Assembly: GCA_002350705.1 (NCBI GenBank)
Contig: DEFH01000021.1
Location: 3,126 to 55,105, forward strand
Origin: Ruminococcaceae bacterium UBA2857
GTDB taxonomy: Bacteria > Bacillota > Clostridia > Oscillospirales > Acutalibacteraceae
Direction of reading: 5' to 3'
Length of the DNA stretch: 51,980 nt
Shown: positions 30,088 through 37,343 of the stretch, piece after piece
Position numbering within the stretch: position 1 is the first letter of the stretch
How the letters are laid out: each line of letters opens with the position of its first letter
Notes under the pieces: generated by a model
What the model was told of the DNA's origin: nothing
What the model saw: only the letters and a program-made list of their open reading frames with translations
Database searches by the model: none
Position numbers and translations under genes: made by a program

Positions 30088-32663
30088 AAGAAACAAAAAA
30101 TTGGACAGATCGCATCCGCAAGGCTAAAACACAAACGTACAGACTGTTTGCGGTACTCTGTACGGCAGCAGTGATTGGTACAGCGGTACCTGCCGTATCC
30201 ATGACGGCATATGCGGCGGAAACGATCTATGCGAAAACAACAGATGCTTTGAATCTGAGAACGGGTGCAGGTACAAACTATTCTGTGATCAAAGTGCTTG
30301 ACAAGAATGTCACCCTTACCGTAACGGACAGACTCAGCTCGGGCTGGGCAAAAGTAAAACTTTCAGACGGTACAACAGGCTATTGTTCGGAAAATTATCT
30401 TGATGTGACAACGGATGCGAAAACAACGGATGCTTTGAATCTGAGAACGGGTGCAGGTACCAATTATTCTGTGATAAAAACCATTCCGTCAGGAACCAAA
30501 GTGGATGTATTGAAATTTTCGGGCTCTGACTGGGCACAGGTCAAACTTTCAGACGGCACAACAGGTTATGTATGTACGGATTATCTTACCTTTACAGCAT
30601 CCAATGTCAACACTTCCGTGACATCGACTGCTTTCGGTATTTCTGCCGCGTCAAAGAAAATGGCAGTCGGTCAGACATTCCAGCTGAAAGCAACAGGCAA
30701 TCAGGGAACTGTGACATGGACAAGCTCCGATACCAAAATTGCTAAGGTGGATTCTTCGGGGAAAGTTACCGCATTGGCGGCAGGAACGGCTGTTATCACA
30801 GCAACCGATTCCAAAACAAAAAAAGCAGTGAAATGCAATATCACTGCTGTGAAAACGGAATATACCAAAATTACCTTGTCCTCTACGGCAAGAACGCTGA
30901 CTGTCGGAGAGAGCTTTCAACTGACAGCGACTACCAATACCGACAGTAAAAATGTGAAGTTCAAATCATCCAATACCAACGTAGCGAAAGTGGATGCTAA
31001 CGGAAAAGTGACTTCTGTATCGGCGGGAACGGCTACCATACAGGCATACGACGCCACAGGTGTCATTACGGCTTCCTGCAAGGTGACGGTGAACAATCAG
31101 GATGCCATTTCTCTGTCGAGTACCAATGTCACTGTCAATGCAGGTTCTTCCGTCGTTGTGACAGCTTATAAATCCAACAGTTCCATGCAGGTGAAGTGGA
31201 CCTCCAGCAATGACAAGGTAGCCGGCGTCTGCAACGGCAGAATCAGCGGACTTTCCGCGGGTACGGCTGTGATCACCGTATCCGATTCTACGGGAAAGGT
31301 TTCGGCAAAATGTACGGTCAAAGTCAACGCTGTTTCCAAAGGAAATGTCAGTGTTTCCAGAAGCAGTGTATCTACCACCGCAGGAAAAACGGTTTATATC
31401 AAAGGCTATAACGGAAAAACATGGGGAACAAGTGATTCCGATGTTGCGACTGTCAAGAATGGCTTGATTGAAACGAAAAATCCCGGCAAGGCAGCCATTA
31501 CCTATACGGATGCCAACGGCAACAAGGCAATCTGTGTGGTCAGTGTCAGTGAAGCGGCTCCCGTGAAATTTGCCTATTCTTCGCCTAACTCGGCAACTTT
31601 GAATCAGACTGTGACATTGACGGCAATTACAGACAAAACTGTCAGTGATGTCTACTTTATCGTGAAAATGAACGGCAAAAACTTGAAAGTTACCGCAACA
31701 CAAAAGACGGCAGAGGGCAATACATATGTCTGGAGAGGTGCTTTTATTACTTCACAGGTGGGTACATTCCAGGCAGTTGCTTACGGCAAGAGAAATAATC
31801 AATGGAAAACCTGTAATGATGCCGTTACGGATGTATATGTTACTTCCAAAACACAACATTCCCAGACAGGTCTTGAAAAACTCCGTGCCAGTGATGCGGT
31901 TATCCGCTTTATCGGTGAAAAAGAGGGCTTTGTATCAGGCGTGACTTACGATAAGCTCGCCAATAATCTTCCTACCATTGCCCACGGCTATGTTGTATGG
32001 GAAGGCGAACAATTCTATAATAATCTGACAAGAACAGAAGGTTTTGCATTACTGGTCAAGGCAGTGAATGAGGGTGTGTATACCTCAAGAGTGAATCAGA
32101 TGTTGTCGGAAAATAGTGTCAGATTCAATCAGCAGCAGTTTGATTCCCTTGTCAGCTTCTCCTACAATCTCGGAACAGGCTGGACATACTCCTCCACGCT
32201 GAAGAATATCCTGCTCAACTGTTACGGAACGGTCTCCAATGGCAGCAACTCCACAGCTACGGTAACGGCAGACGGTGGACTGTATCTCCGTGACCAGCCC
32301 AACACTTCCGGCAAAACACTTGCACTTTTGAAACAAGGTGAAAAAGTAACCCTTGTCAGCAGCAATCAATATAACGGTTCATGGTATCAGGTAAAGACAG
32401 GCAGCGGTCTGACAGGCTATTGCAGCGGTAATTATCTGAGCTTTGGTTCGGGCAGCACCACAACAGGCAGAGACCTCAACTATGTGAACAAAAATTTATT
32501 TATCAATGAAATGCTGTCCTATCACCATGCAAGCGGCACTTGCTATTATGGGCTGCTTTACAGACGTGTGGACGAGGTGGAAATGTTCCTGTACGGTGAC
32601 TACACCTCCGATGGCAGCAAAAATAAATATGGTTTCCCAAGCCCCTCCTGTCTCCATTTTTAA
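30084..32663 (+). CDS. Secreted lysozyme with SH3b and Ig-like modules; GH24 domain interrupted by an SH3b
   Basis: An 859-residue cell-wall hydrolase. A signal peptide with a long basic N-region ends near AYAAE (about residue 46). Two bacterial SH3 domains follow (each TTDALNLRTGAGTNYSV), then four Big_2-type Ig-like domains (about 190-490, each ending in xAGTAxIxxxD or similar), and a further beta module (about 495-590). The GH24/phage-lysozyme domain begins near 600: Glu614 in EKEGF and Asp623 in TYD are nine residues apart, exactly as T4 lysozyme Glu11-Asp20, and PTIAHGY supplies the Thr. After SFSYNLGTGWTYSSTLKNIL a third SH3b (about 727-790) intervenes, then the GH24 end resumes (GLLYRRVDEVEMFLYGDY). 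The start is TTG with GGAAGGACGG upstream. It has its own promoter and terminator. It probably acts in wall remodelling or competitor lysis. Confidence 0.85.
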   Translation: MEETKNWTDRIRKAKTQTYRLFAVLCTAAVIGTAVPAVSMTAYAAETIYAKTTDALNLRTGAGTNYSVIKVLDKNVTLTVTDRLSSGWAKVKLSDGTTGYCSENYLDVTTDAKTTDALNLRTGAGTNYSVIKTIPSGTKVDVLKFSGSDWAQVKLSDGTTGYVCTDYLTFTASNVNTSVTSTAFGISAASKKMAVGQTFQLKATGNQGTVTWTSSDTKIAKVDSSGKVTALAAGTAVITATDSKTKKAVKCNITAVKTEYTKITLSSTARTLTVGESFQLTATTNTDSKNVKFKSSNTNVAKVDANGKVTSVSAGTATIQAYDATGVITASCKVTVNNQDAISLSSTNVTVNAGSSVVVTAYKSNSSMQVKWTSSNDKVAGVCNGRISGLSAGTAVITVSDSTGKVSAKCTVKVNAVSKGNVSVSRSSVSTTAGKTVYIKGYNGKTWGTSDSDVATVKNGLIETKNPGKAAITYTDANGNKAICVVSVSEAAPVKFAYSSPNSATLNQTVTLTAITDKTVSDVYFIVKMNGKNLKVTATQKTAEGNTYVWRGAFITSQVGTFQAVAYGKRNNQWKTCNDAVTDVYVTSKTQHSQTGLEKLRASDAVIRFIGEKEGFVSGVTYDKLANNLPTIAHGYVVWEGEQFYNNLTRTEGFALLVKAVNEGVYTSRVNQMLSENSVRFNQQQFDSLVSFSYNLGTGWTYSSTLKNILLNCYGTVSNGSNSTATVTADGGLYLRDQPNTSGKTLALLKQGEKVTLVSSNQYNGSWYQVKTGSGLTGYCSGNYLSFGSGSTTTGRDLNYVNKNLFINEMLSYHHASGTCYYGLLYRRVDEVEMFLYGDYTSDGSKNKYGFPSPSCLHF

Positions 32664-32676
32664 CAAACTCTTTCGG

Positions 32677-32708
32677 AACGGCAGTCTTTGCACTGTCGTT
32701 CTTTTTTA
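32677..32708 (+). terminator. Terminator of the lysozyme gene
   Basis: AACGGCAGT (32677-32685) pairs with ACTGTCGTT (32692-32700) with one G-U pair, followed by CTTTTTT. Confidence 0.8.
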
Positions 32709-32720
32709 TGGAAATGGCTA

Positions 32721-32749
32721 TTGACAAACCGGGGAAGATATAGTATAAT
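32721..32749 (+). promoter_or_regulatory. Consensus promoter of ylxM-ffh
   Basis: TTGACA (32721-32726) and TATAAT (32744-32749) are both perfect and separated by 17 bases, one of the strongest promoters in the window. Confidence 0.88.
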
Positions 32750-32757
32750 AGTCCAGG

Positions 32758-32778
32758 TGTAAAGCTATAAACTTTACA
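32758..32778 (+). promoter_or_regulatory. Inverted repeat at the ylxM transcription start
   Basis: TGTAAAG (32758-32764) and CTTTACA (32772-32778) flank a seven-base spacer, beginning about two bases after the expected transcription start. It could be a repressor site or a 5'-end hairpin that stabilises the mRNA. Confidence 0.4.
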
Positions 32779-32802
32779 GCAGGATGAAAGGCAGGTCTCG
32801 GA

Positions 32803-33168
32803 ATGTCAAAAAACCTCGAAGTAGCAAGACTGCTTGATTTCTATGGTATGCTGCTGACCGACAAGCAGCGTGAAACAGTGGAATATTACTATAATGATGA
32901 CCTTTCACTGGGAGAGATTGCCGAAAACCTGAATATTTCCCGTCAGGGAGTCAGAGACAGCATCAAACGCAGTGAAGCAATCCTGTTTGAAGCAGAGGAA
33001 AAACTCGGTCTTGTCCGAAAGGAAACGCTTCTCAGAGAAAGCCTTGCGGAAATCCGCAGGAATATTGACATTATAGATGAAAAAAATATGCGTATTTATC
33101 GTTCCAAAACTGTGAACGAAAGTATCAGACTCATTCTGAAAGAGCTTGAAAAACTCAGTGAAATATAA
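32803..33168 (+). CDS. ylxM: YlxM/p13-type helix-turn-helix protein of the SRP operon
   Basis: A 121-residue protein. The N-terminal two-thirds match the YlxM family (LLDFYGMLLTDKQRETVEYYYNDDLSLGEIAE), with a sigma-70 region 4-like HTH at LSLGEIAENLNISRQGVRDSIKRSE. In streptococci YlxM interacts with SRP components and modulates SRP and FtsY activity. The C-terminal ~40 residues (after RKETLL) form a coiled coil. It precedes ffh by 26 bases, as in most Firmicutes, but ftsY, which usually sits upstream, is absent. Confidence 0.88.
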   Translation: MSKNLEVARLLDFYGMLLTDKQRETVEYYYNDDLSLGEIAENLNISRQGVRDSIKRSEAILFEAEEKLGLVRKETLLRESLAEIRRNIDIIDEKNMRIYRSKTVNESIRLILKELEKLSEI

Positions 33169-33194
33169 TTGAGTATGGAATAAGGAGTGGAAAT

Positions 33195-34598
33195 ATGGCA
33201 TTTGAAGGCTTGTCCGAAAAGCTGAGTGCAGCATTCAAAAGACTGAAAAATAAAGGAAAGCTGACAGAAAGTGATGTCAAGGATGCAATGAGAGAAGTGC
33301 GTCTGGCATTGCTCGAAGCAGATGTTAACTACAAAGTGGCAAAAGACTTTACCAACAAGGTGACGGAACGTGCTGTCGGTGCGGATGTCATGGAAAGCCT
33401 GACACCGGCACAGATGGTTATCAAAATCGTCAATGAAGAACTGACCGCCCTGATGGGTTCGGAGGAAACCAGAATCAATTTTGCCAATAAACCGCCGACA
33501 ATCATTATGATGTGCGGCTTGCAGGGCTCCGGCAAAACGACTCACAGTGCCAAGCTCGGCAAAATGCTCAAAAAACAGGGACACAGACCGTTGTTGGCTG
33601 CGTGTGATATATACAGACCGGCTGCTATCGAGCAGTTGAAGGTCGTTGGTAATCAGGCAGGTGTGACAGTGTTTGAAATGGGACAGGAAAACCCTGTTAC
33701 CATTGCCGAAAAAGCTGTCAAACACGCAAAAGACTATGGCAATGATATTGTGATTCTGGATACGGCAGGCCGTCTGCATATTGACGAAAAGCTCATGAAT
33801 GAGCTGAAAGAAGTCAAAGAGGCTGTTCATCCGAATGAGATTCTCTTGGTAGTGGACGCCATGACAGGTCAGGATGCCGTCAACGTGGCAAAGACATTTG
33901 ATGAACTTCTGGACATCAGCGGTCTGATTCTGACGAAGCTCGACGGTGATACCAGAGGCGGTGCCGCTCTTTCGGCAAGAGCTGTGACAGGCAAGCCGAT
34001 CAAATTTGCCGGTATCGGTGAAAAGCTGGATGATCTGGAGGTGTTCCACCCCGACAGAATGGCATCCCGAATTCTGGGCATGGGAGATATTCTGACTCTC
34101 ATTGAGGATGCGGAAAACCGTCTCGATCAGAAAAAAGCTGAGGAAATGGCCCGCAAGTTCCAGCAGAATAAATTTGATATGAATGACTTGTATGAGCAGC
34201 TCCTGCAAATCAAGAAAATGGGACCAATCAAAGAAATTCTGTCAAAAGTACCGGGTATCAGTGACCAAATTAAAGATATTGATTTTGATGACAGGCAGAT
34301 GGACAGAATTGCCGCAATGATTTCGTCTATGACGAAAAAGGAAAGAGAAAATCCCGATATTATCAACCCTTCCCGCAAACGCAGAATTGCAGCCGGCAGC
34401 GGTATGAAAGTGGAAGATGTCAACCGCCTGATGAAACAGTTTGAACAGATGCAGAAATTCATGAAAACCATGAATGCCCGCGGTAAAAACGGCAAAAGAA
34501 AACGTATGCCGTCATTGCCGGGACTTGGCGGAGGTATGGGAGGCAGTATGCCTTTGAATCCGGCACGTCTCGACGGCAAAAAGAAAAAAAGAAAATAA
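33195..34598 (+). CDS. ffh: Signal recognition particle protein Ffh
   Basis: A 467-residue SRP54 GTPase that binds signal sequences and 4.5S/6S RNA and targets ribosomes to the membrane. The N domain starts AFEGLSEKLSAAFKRLKNKGKLTE. The G domain has the P-loop GLQGSGKTTHSAKL, DTAGRLHID and TKLDGDTRGGAALS. The methionine-rich M domain (about 300-440) contains the RNA-binding SRKRRIAAGSGMKVEDVNRLMKQFEQM. The end is basic (KKKKRK). Length is slightly above the 440-450 typical in Bacillus. Confidence 0.96.
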   Translation: MAFEGLSEKLSAAFKRLKNKGKLTESDVKDAMREVRLALLEADVNYKVAKDFTNKVTERAVGADVMESLTPAQMVIKIVNEELTALMGSEETRINFANKPPTIIMMCGLQGSGKTTHSAKLGKMLKKQGHRPLLAACDIYRPAAIEQLKVVGNQAGVTVFEMGQENPVTIAEKAVKHAKDYGNDIVILDTAGRLHIDEKLMNELKEVKEAVHPNEILLVVDAMTGQDAVNVAKTFDELLDISGLILTKLDGDTRGGAALSARAVTGKPIKFAGIGEKLDDLEVFHPDRMASRILGMGDILTLIEDAENRLDQKKAEEMARKFQQNKFDMNDLYEQLLQIKKMGPIKEILSKVPGISDQIKDIDFDDRQMDRIAAMISSMTKKERENPDIINPSRKRRIAAGSGMKVEDVNRLMKQFEQMQKFMKTMNARGKNGKRKRMPSLPGLGGGMGGSMPLNPARLDGKKKKRK

Positions 34599-34676
34599 AC
34601 AGTTTTCAACGGTGCGAACCGATGAAATATATTTCAATGAAAAAAGACTAAAGGTCAAATTTTGGAGGTAAATCAA

Positions 34677-34919
34677 ATGGCAGTAAAAATCAGACTTCGT
34701 CGTATGGGTGCAAAGAAAACCCCTTTCTATCGTGTAGTAGTAGCAGATTCCAGATATCCCCGTGACGGCAGATTCATCGAGGAAATCGGCACATACAATC
34801 CGCTCGTTGAACCGTCAGAGTTCAAAGTAGACGCTGAAAAGGCTAAAAAATGGATCGCTAACGGTGCACAGCCCACAGATACGGTAAAGGCTCTTCTCAA
34901 AAAGAACAATATCATCTGA
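34677..34919 (+). CDS. rpsP: 30S ribosomal protein S16
   Basis: An 80-residue protein with the S16 signature AVKIRLRRMGAKKTPFYRVVVADSRYPRDGRFIEEIG and YNPL. ATG 34677 has TTGGAGG seven bases upstream; the apparent upstream start at 34662 lies within the site. It opens the conserved rpsP-khpA-rimM-trmD order. Confidence 0.97.
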   Translation: MAVKIRLRRMGAKKTPFYRVVVADSRYPRDGRFIEEIGTYNPLVEPSEFKVDAEKAKKWIANGAQPTDTVKALLKKNNII

Positions 34920-34939
34920 TTGGTTGTCGGGGGTAAAGC

Positions 34940-35173
34940 ATGAAAGAATTGTTGGTATCAATCGTAAAGGGACTGGTGGAGAATCCGTCAGCCATCACGG
35001 TTACCGTTGACGAAAAAAACGAAGAGGGCATTATTGTATACCATCTTCACGTTGACGAGAACGACATGGGCAGGGTAATCGGCAGACAGGGACGCATTGC
35101 CAAGGCAATCCGCACTGTTATGCGTGCCGCAGCCGCCAGAAATGATGAAAAAATTCAGGTTGAAATCGAGTAA
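34940..35173 (+). CDS. khpA: KH-domain RNA-binding protein KhpA
   Basis: A 77-residue single KH domain with the GRxxG loop in MGRVIGRQGRIAKAIRTVMRAAA. In streptococci and lactobacilli KhpA pairs with KhpB (EloR/Jag) to control cell elongation and division through RNA binding. It begins 20 bases after rpsP, preceded by GGGGGTAAAGC. Confidence 0.92.
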   Translation: MKELLVSIVKGLVENPSAITVTVDEKNEEGIIVYHLHVDENDMGRVIGRQGRIAKAIRTVMRAAAARNDEKIQVEIE

Positions 35174-35208
35174 TCATTTTGTCCTTTATGGAAACTGAAC
35201 AAAATAAC

Positions 35209-35245
35209 AAAAGGAGAGGTCTGAAAGTTTGGACTTCTCCTTTTT
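35209..35245 (+). terminator. Terminator after khpA
   Basis: AAAAGGAGAGGTC (35209-35221) pairs with GACTTCTCCTTTT (35232-35244) with one G-U pair. It separates khpA from rimM, so rimM-trmD may have their own start; a TATAAT at 35258-35263 could serve, though no -35 is clear. Confidence 0.8.
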
Positions 35246-35320
35246 GCATGGAATGTGTATAATGAAATAAGAATAGCTGACATATCACAGAATACCGTTT
35301 GATTTTAAAGGAGAAAGAAT

Positions 35321-35830
35321 ATGAAAAAGCAGTTTCTGGAAATAGGAAGAATTGTCGGGACGCACGGCTTGAAAGGAGAAGTCAGAATTGAGCCTTGGTG
35401 CGACAGTGCCGATTTTTTGTGTCGGTTCAAAAGACTGTACTATGCAGACGGCACAGAACGGAAAGTGGTTTCCGCAAAAGTACATAAAAATATCGCTGTC
35501 GTGCGTTTTGACGGCATGGAAAAGGTGGAACAGGCGGATATATTGCGTGGAAAAATTGTATATATCAACCGTGATGATGCAAGACTTCCCAAAGGTGCCA
35601 ATTTTATACAGGATTTAATCGGCTTGCAGGTGATTGATGCCGACAGCGGCACAGTATACGGGGAAATTACAGATGTTCTGAAAACAGGTGCCAATGATGT
35701 CTATCAGGTGACGAAAGACGGCAAAGATTATCTGGTGCCTGTGATTCCCGATGTTGTCAAAGAAAAGAATATTGAAGAAGGCTTTGTTAAAATTGTACCC
35801 ATGAAAGGAATCTTTGATGATGAGGATTGA
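35321..35830 (+). CDS. rimM: Ribosome maturation factor RimM
   Basis: A 169-residue two-domain protein that assists 30S head assembly through S19. The N-terminal RimM barrel has EIGRIVGTHGLKGEVRIEPW. The C-terminal PRC barrel has LIGLQVIDADSGTVYGEITDVL, ANDVYQV and DYLVPVIPDVVKE. AAAGGAGAAAG precedes the ATG. The stop overlaps the start region of trmD. Confidence 0.95.
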   Translation: MKKQFLEIGRIVGTHGLKGEVRIEPWCDSADFLCRFKRLYYADGTERKVVSAKVHKNIAVVRFDGMEKVEQADILRGKIVYINRDDARLPKGANFIQDLIGLQVIDADSGTVYGEITDVLKTGANDVYQVTKDGKDYLVPVIPDVVKEKNIEEGFVKIVPMKGIFDDED

Positions 35831-36560
35831 TATAATCACGCTGTTTCCCGAAATGTGTGAGGCGTTTCTCAGTGAGAGTATCATTGGCAGGGCAAGAAAA
35901 AAAGGTGTTGTGGAGTTTGCCTGTCATCAGCTCAGAAACTATGCTTTTGACAAGCACAGACGGGTAGATGATACAACCTATGGGGGCGGCATGGGAATGT
36001 TAATGAAGGCCGAACCCATTGCATTATGCTTTGAGGATATATGCAGACAGCTTGACAAAAAACCCCATTTTATCTATATGTCTCCCAAAGGCAGAACGCT
36101 GACACAGCAGCGTGTGCGTGAACTGGCACAGCTTGACAATCTTGTGATATTGTGCGGACATTATGAAGGTGTGGACCAGAGAGTGCTTGATGAATATGTG
36201 GATGAAGAAATTTCCATAGGAGATTATGTTCTCACAGGCGGAGAGCTTCCCGCATTGGTACTGGCGGATTCTGTCAGCCGCATGATACCCGAAGTATTAT
36301 CAGACGATTTGTGCTTTGAAGAAGAGAGCCATTACAACAGCCTGCTGGAGTATCCCCAGTATACCAAGCCGTTTGAATGGCACGGAAAACAGGTTCCCGA
36401 AGTACTTATGAGCGGACATCATGCCAATATCGAAAAATGGAGAAGAGAGCGTTCCCTTGAGGAAACGGCACGGCTTCGCCCCGATATGCTGAAAACAGCC
36501 GCTCTTACCGAAAAAGAGAAACAATTTATCCGTGACTATCTGGAAAAGCTGAAAAAATAA
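35820..36560 (+). CDS. trmD: tRNA (guanine-N1)-methyltransferase TrmD
   Basis: A 246-residue SPOUT-class enzyme that makes m1G37 and prevents +1 frameshifting. The start reads MRIDIITLFPEMCEAFLSESIIGRA; an ATG three bases earlier (35817) is equally near AAAGGAA. The SAM-binding knot includes LCGHYEGVDQRVLDEYVDEEISIGDYVLTGGELPALVL. The usual next gene, rplS (L19), is not found; instead a 444-base non-coding stretch and ptsH follow. Confidence 0.95.
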   Translation: MRIDIITLFPEMCEAFLSESIIGRARKKGVVEFACHQLRNYAFDKHRRVDDTTYGGGMGMLMKAEPIALCFEDICRQLDKKPHFIYMSPKGRTLTQQRVRELAQLDNLVILCGHYEGVDQRVLDEYVDEEISIGDYVLTGGELPALVLADSVSRMIPEVLSDDLCFEEESHYNSLLEYPQYTKPFEWHGKQVPEVLMSGHHANIEKWRRERSLEETARLRPDMLKTAALTEKEKQFIRDYLEKLKK

Positions 36561-36638
36561 TTGAAAAGATAAGATTGTGCTATTTGCACGAAAATAATGT
36601 TGAAATCATAAAATAAAAAAAGTTGATAATTTTGGGGA

Positions 36639-36858
36639 TTGTCTCTAAAAATAATCTATAGGTGGAAAGAAATCATCGAAAATGCATAAACTCAAAACCG
36701 CGTGAGGTGATGAAAATTATCCAATATGGAATATTACTCATATTTAAAGGATTTTGGACTTAAAAAAAGGGATTGAAGTCATAAAAATTTTCAACAATTA
36801 TGTCATTTTGCACAAATCAGGGGACACTTGAATCGCCTGTTATCGTTTAGAGACACAA
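36639..36858. repeat. Possible MITE-like element in the trmD-ptsH gap
   Basis: The region between trmD and ptsH (36561-37004) has no credible gene. Within it, TGTCTCTAAA (36640-36649) and TTTAGAGACA (near 36846-36855) form a 10-bp inverted repeat about 216 bases apart, the left one preceded by GGGGAT. The A/T-rich interior has short disrupted frames (one reading MEYYSYLKDFGLKK before a stop) that might be transposase debris. Beyond the repeat I see only the ptsH promoter and leader hairpin. Support is weak. Confidence 0.3.
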
Positions 36859-36882
36859 AGTTTAAAAAATTTAAAAAAACTG

Positions 36883-36955
36883 TTGACCGTTGTTCAAATT
36901 GTGTTATAATTATGGTATAACATTCAGTTAAGATCTGCAAAAAGACTTTTGCAGA
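36883..36955 (+). promoter_or_regulatory. Promoter and 5' leader hairpin of ptsH
   Basis: TTGACC (36883-36888) and TATAAT (36905-36910) are 16 bases apart. In the leader, TCTGCAAAA (36934-36942) and TTTTGCAGA (36947-36955) form a perfect nine-bp stem with a four-base loop near the mRNA 5' end, possibly a stabiliser. Confidence 0.7.
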
Positions 36956-37004
36956 AGAATGAAATGTTTAGGGGTTTAAAAATTATTTGTTGGGAGGATT
37001 GTTT

Positions 37005-37268
37005 ATGTACGTCAAAGAAGTCATGGTGCAGAATCAGGTAGGTCTTCATGCACGTCCTGCAACGTTCTTTATCCAGAAGGCTAATGAATTCAAGTCTTCT
37101 ATCTGGGTAGAGAAAGAGGAAAGACGTGTGAATGCAAAGAGCCTTCTTGGTGTTCTTTCACTCGGCATTGTCGGCGGCACAACCATTAAGGTAATGGCTG
37201 ACGGTGCAGATGAAGAAGCTGCTGTTGACAGCCTGATTAAGCTTGTACAGTCCGGCTTCGCGGAGTAA
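37005..37268 (+). CDS. ptsH: Phosphocarrier protein HPr
   Basis: An 87-residue protein with both regulatory sites: the PTS histidine in GLHARPAT (His15 by family numbering) and the HPr-kinase serine in AKSLLGVLSLG (Ser46). It can therefore act both in sugar phosphotransfer and in CcpA-type catabolite control; Crh would lack the His. The start at 37005 (MYVKEVMVQ) has GGGAGGA seven bases upstream. ptsI is not adjacent, so HPr is transcribed alone between its promoter and terminator. Confidence 0.94.
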   Translation: MYVKEVMVQNQVGLHARPATFFIQKANEFKSSIWVEKEERRVNAKSLLGVLSLGIVGGTTIKVMADGADEEAAVDSLIKLVQSGFAE

Positions 37269-37287
37269 TCCGAAAAAAATTTATGGG

Positions 37288-37320
37288 AAAAGCATCGCTT
37301 TGGACAGCGGTGCTTTTTTA
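37288..37320 (+). terminator. Terminator of ptsH
   Basis: AAAAGCATCGCT (37288-37299) pairs with AGCGGTGCTTTT (37306-37317) with one G-U pair, followed by further T residues. Confidence 0.88.
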
Positions 37321-37343
37321 GTTTGGGAGAGGATGAGAAAACA

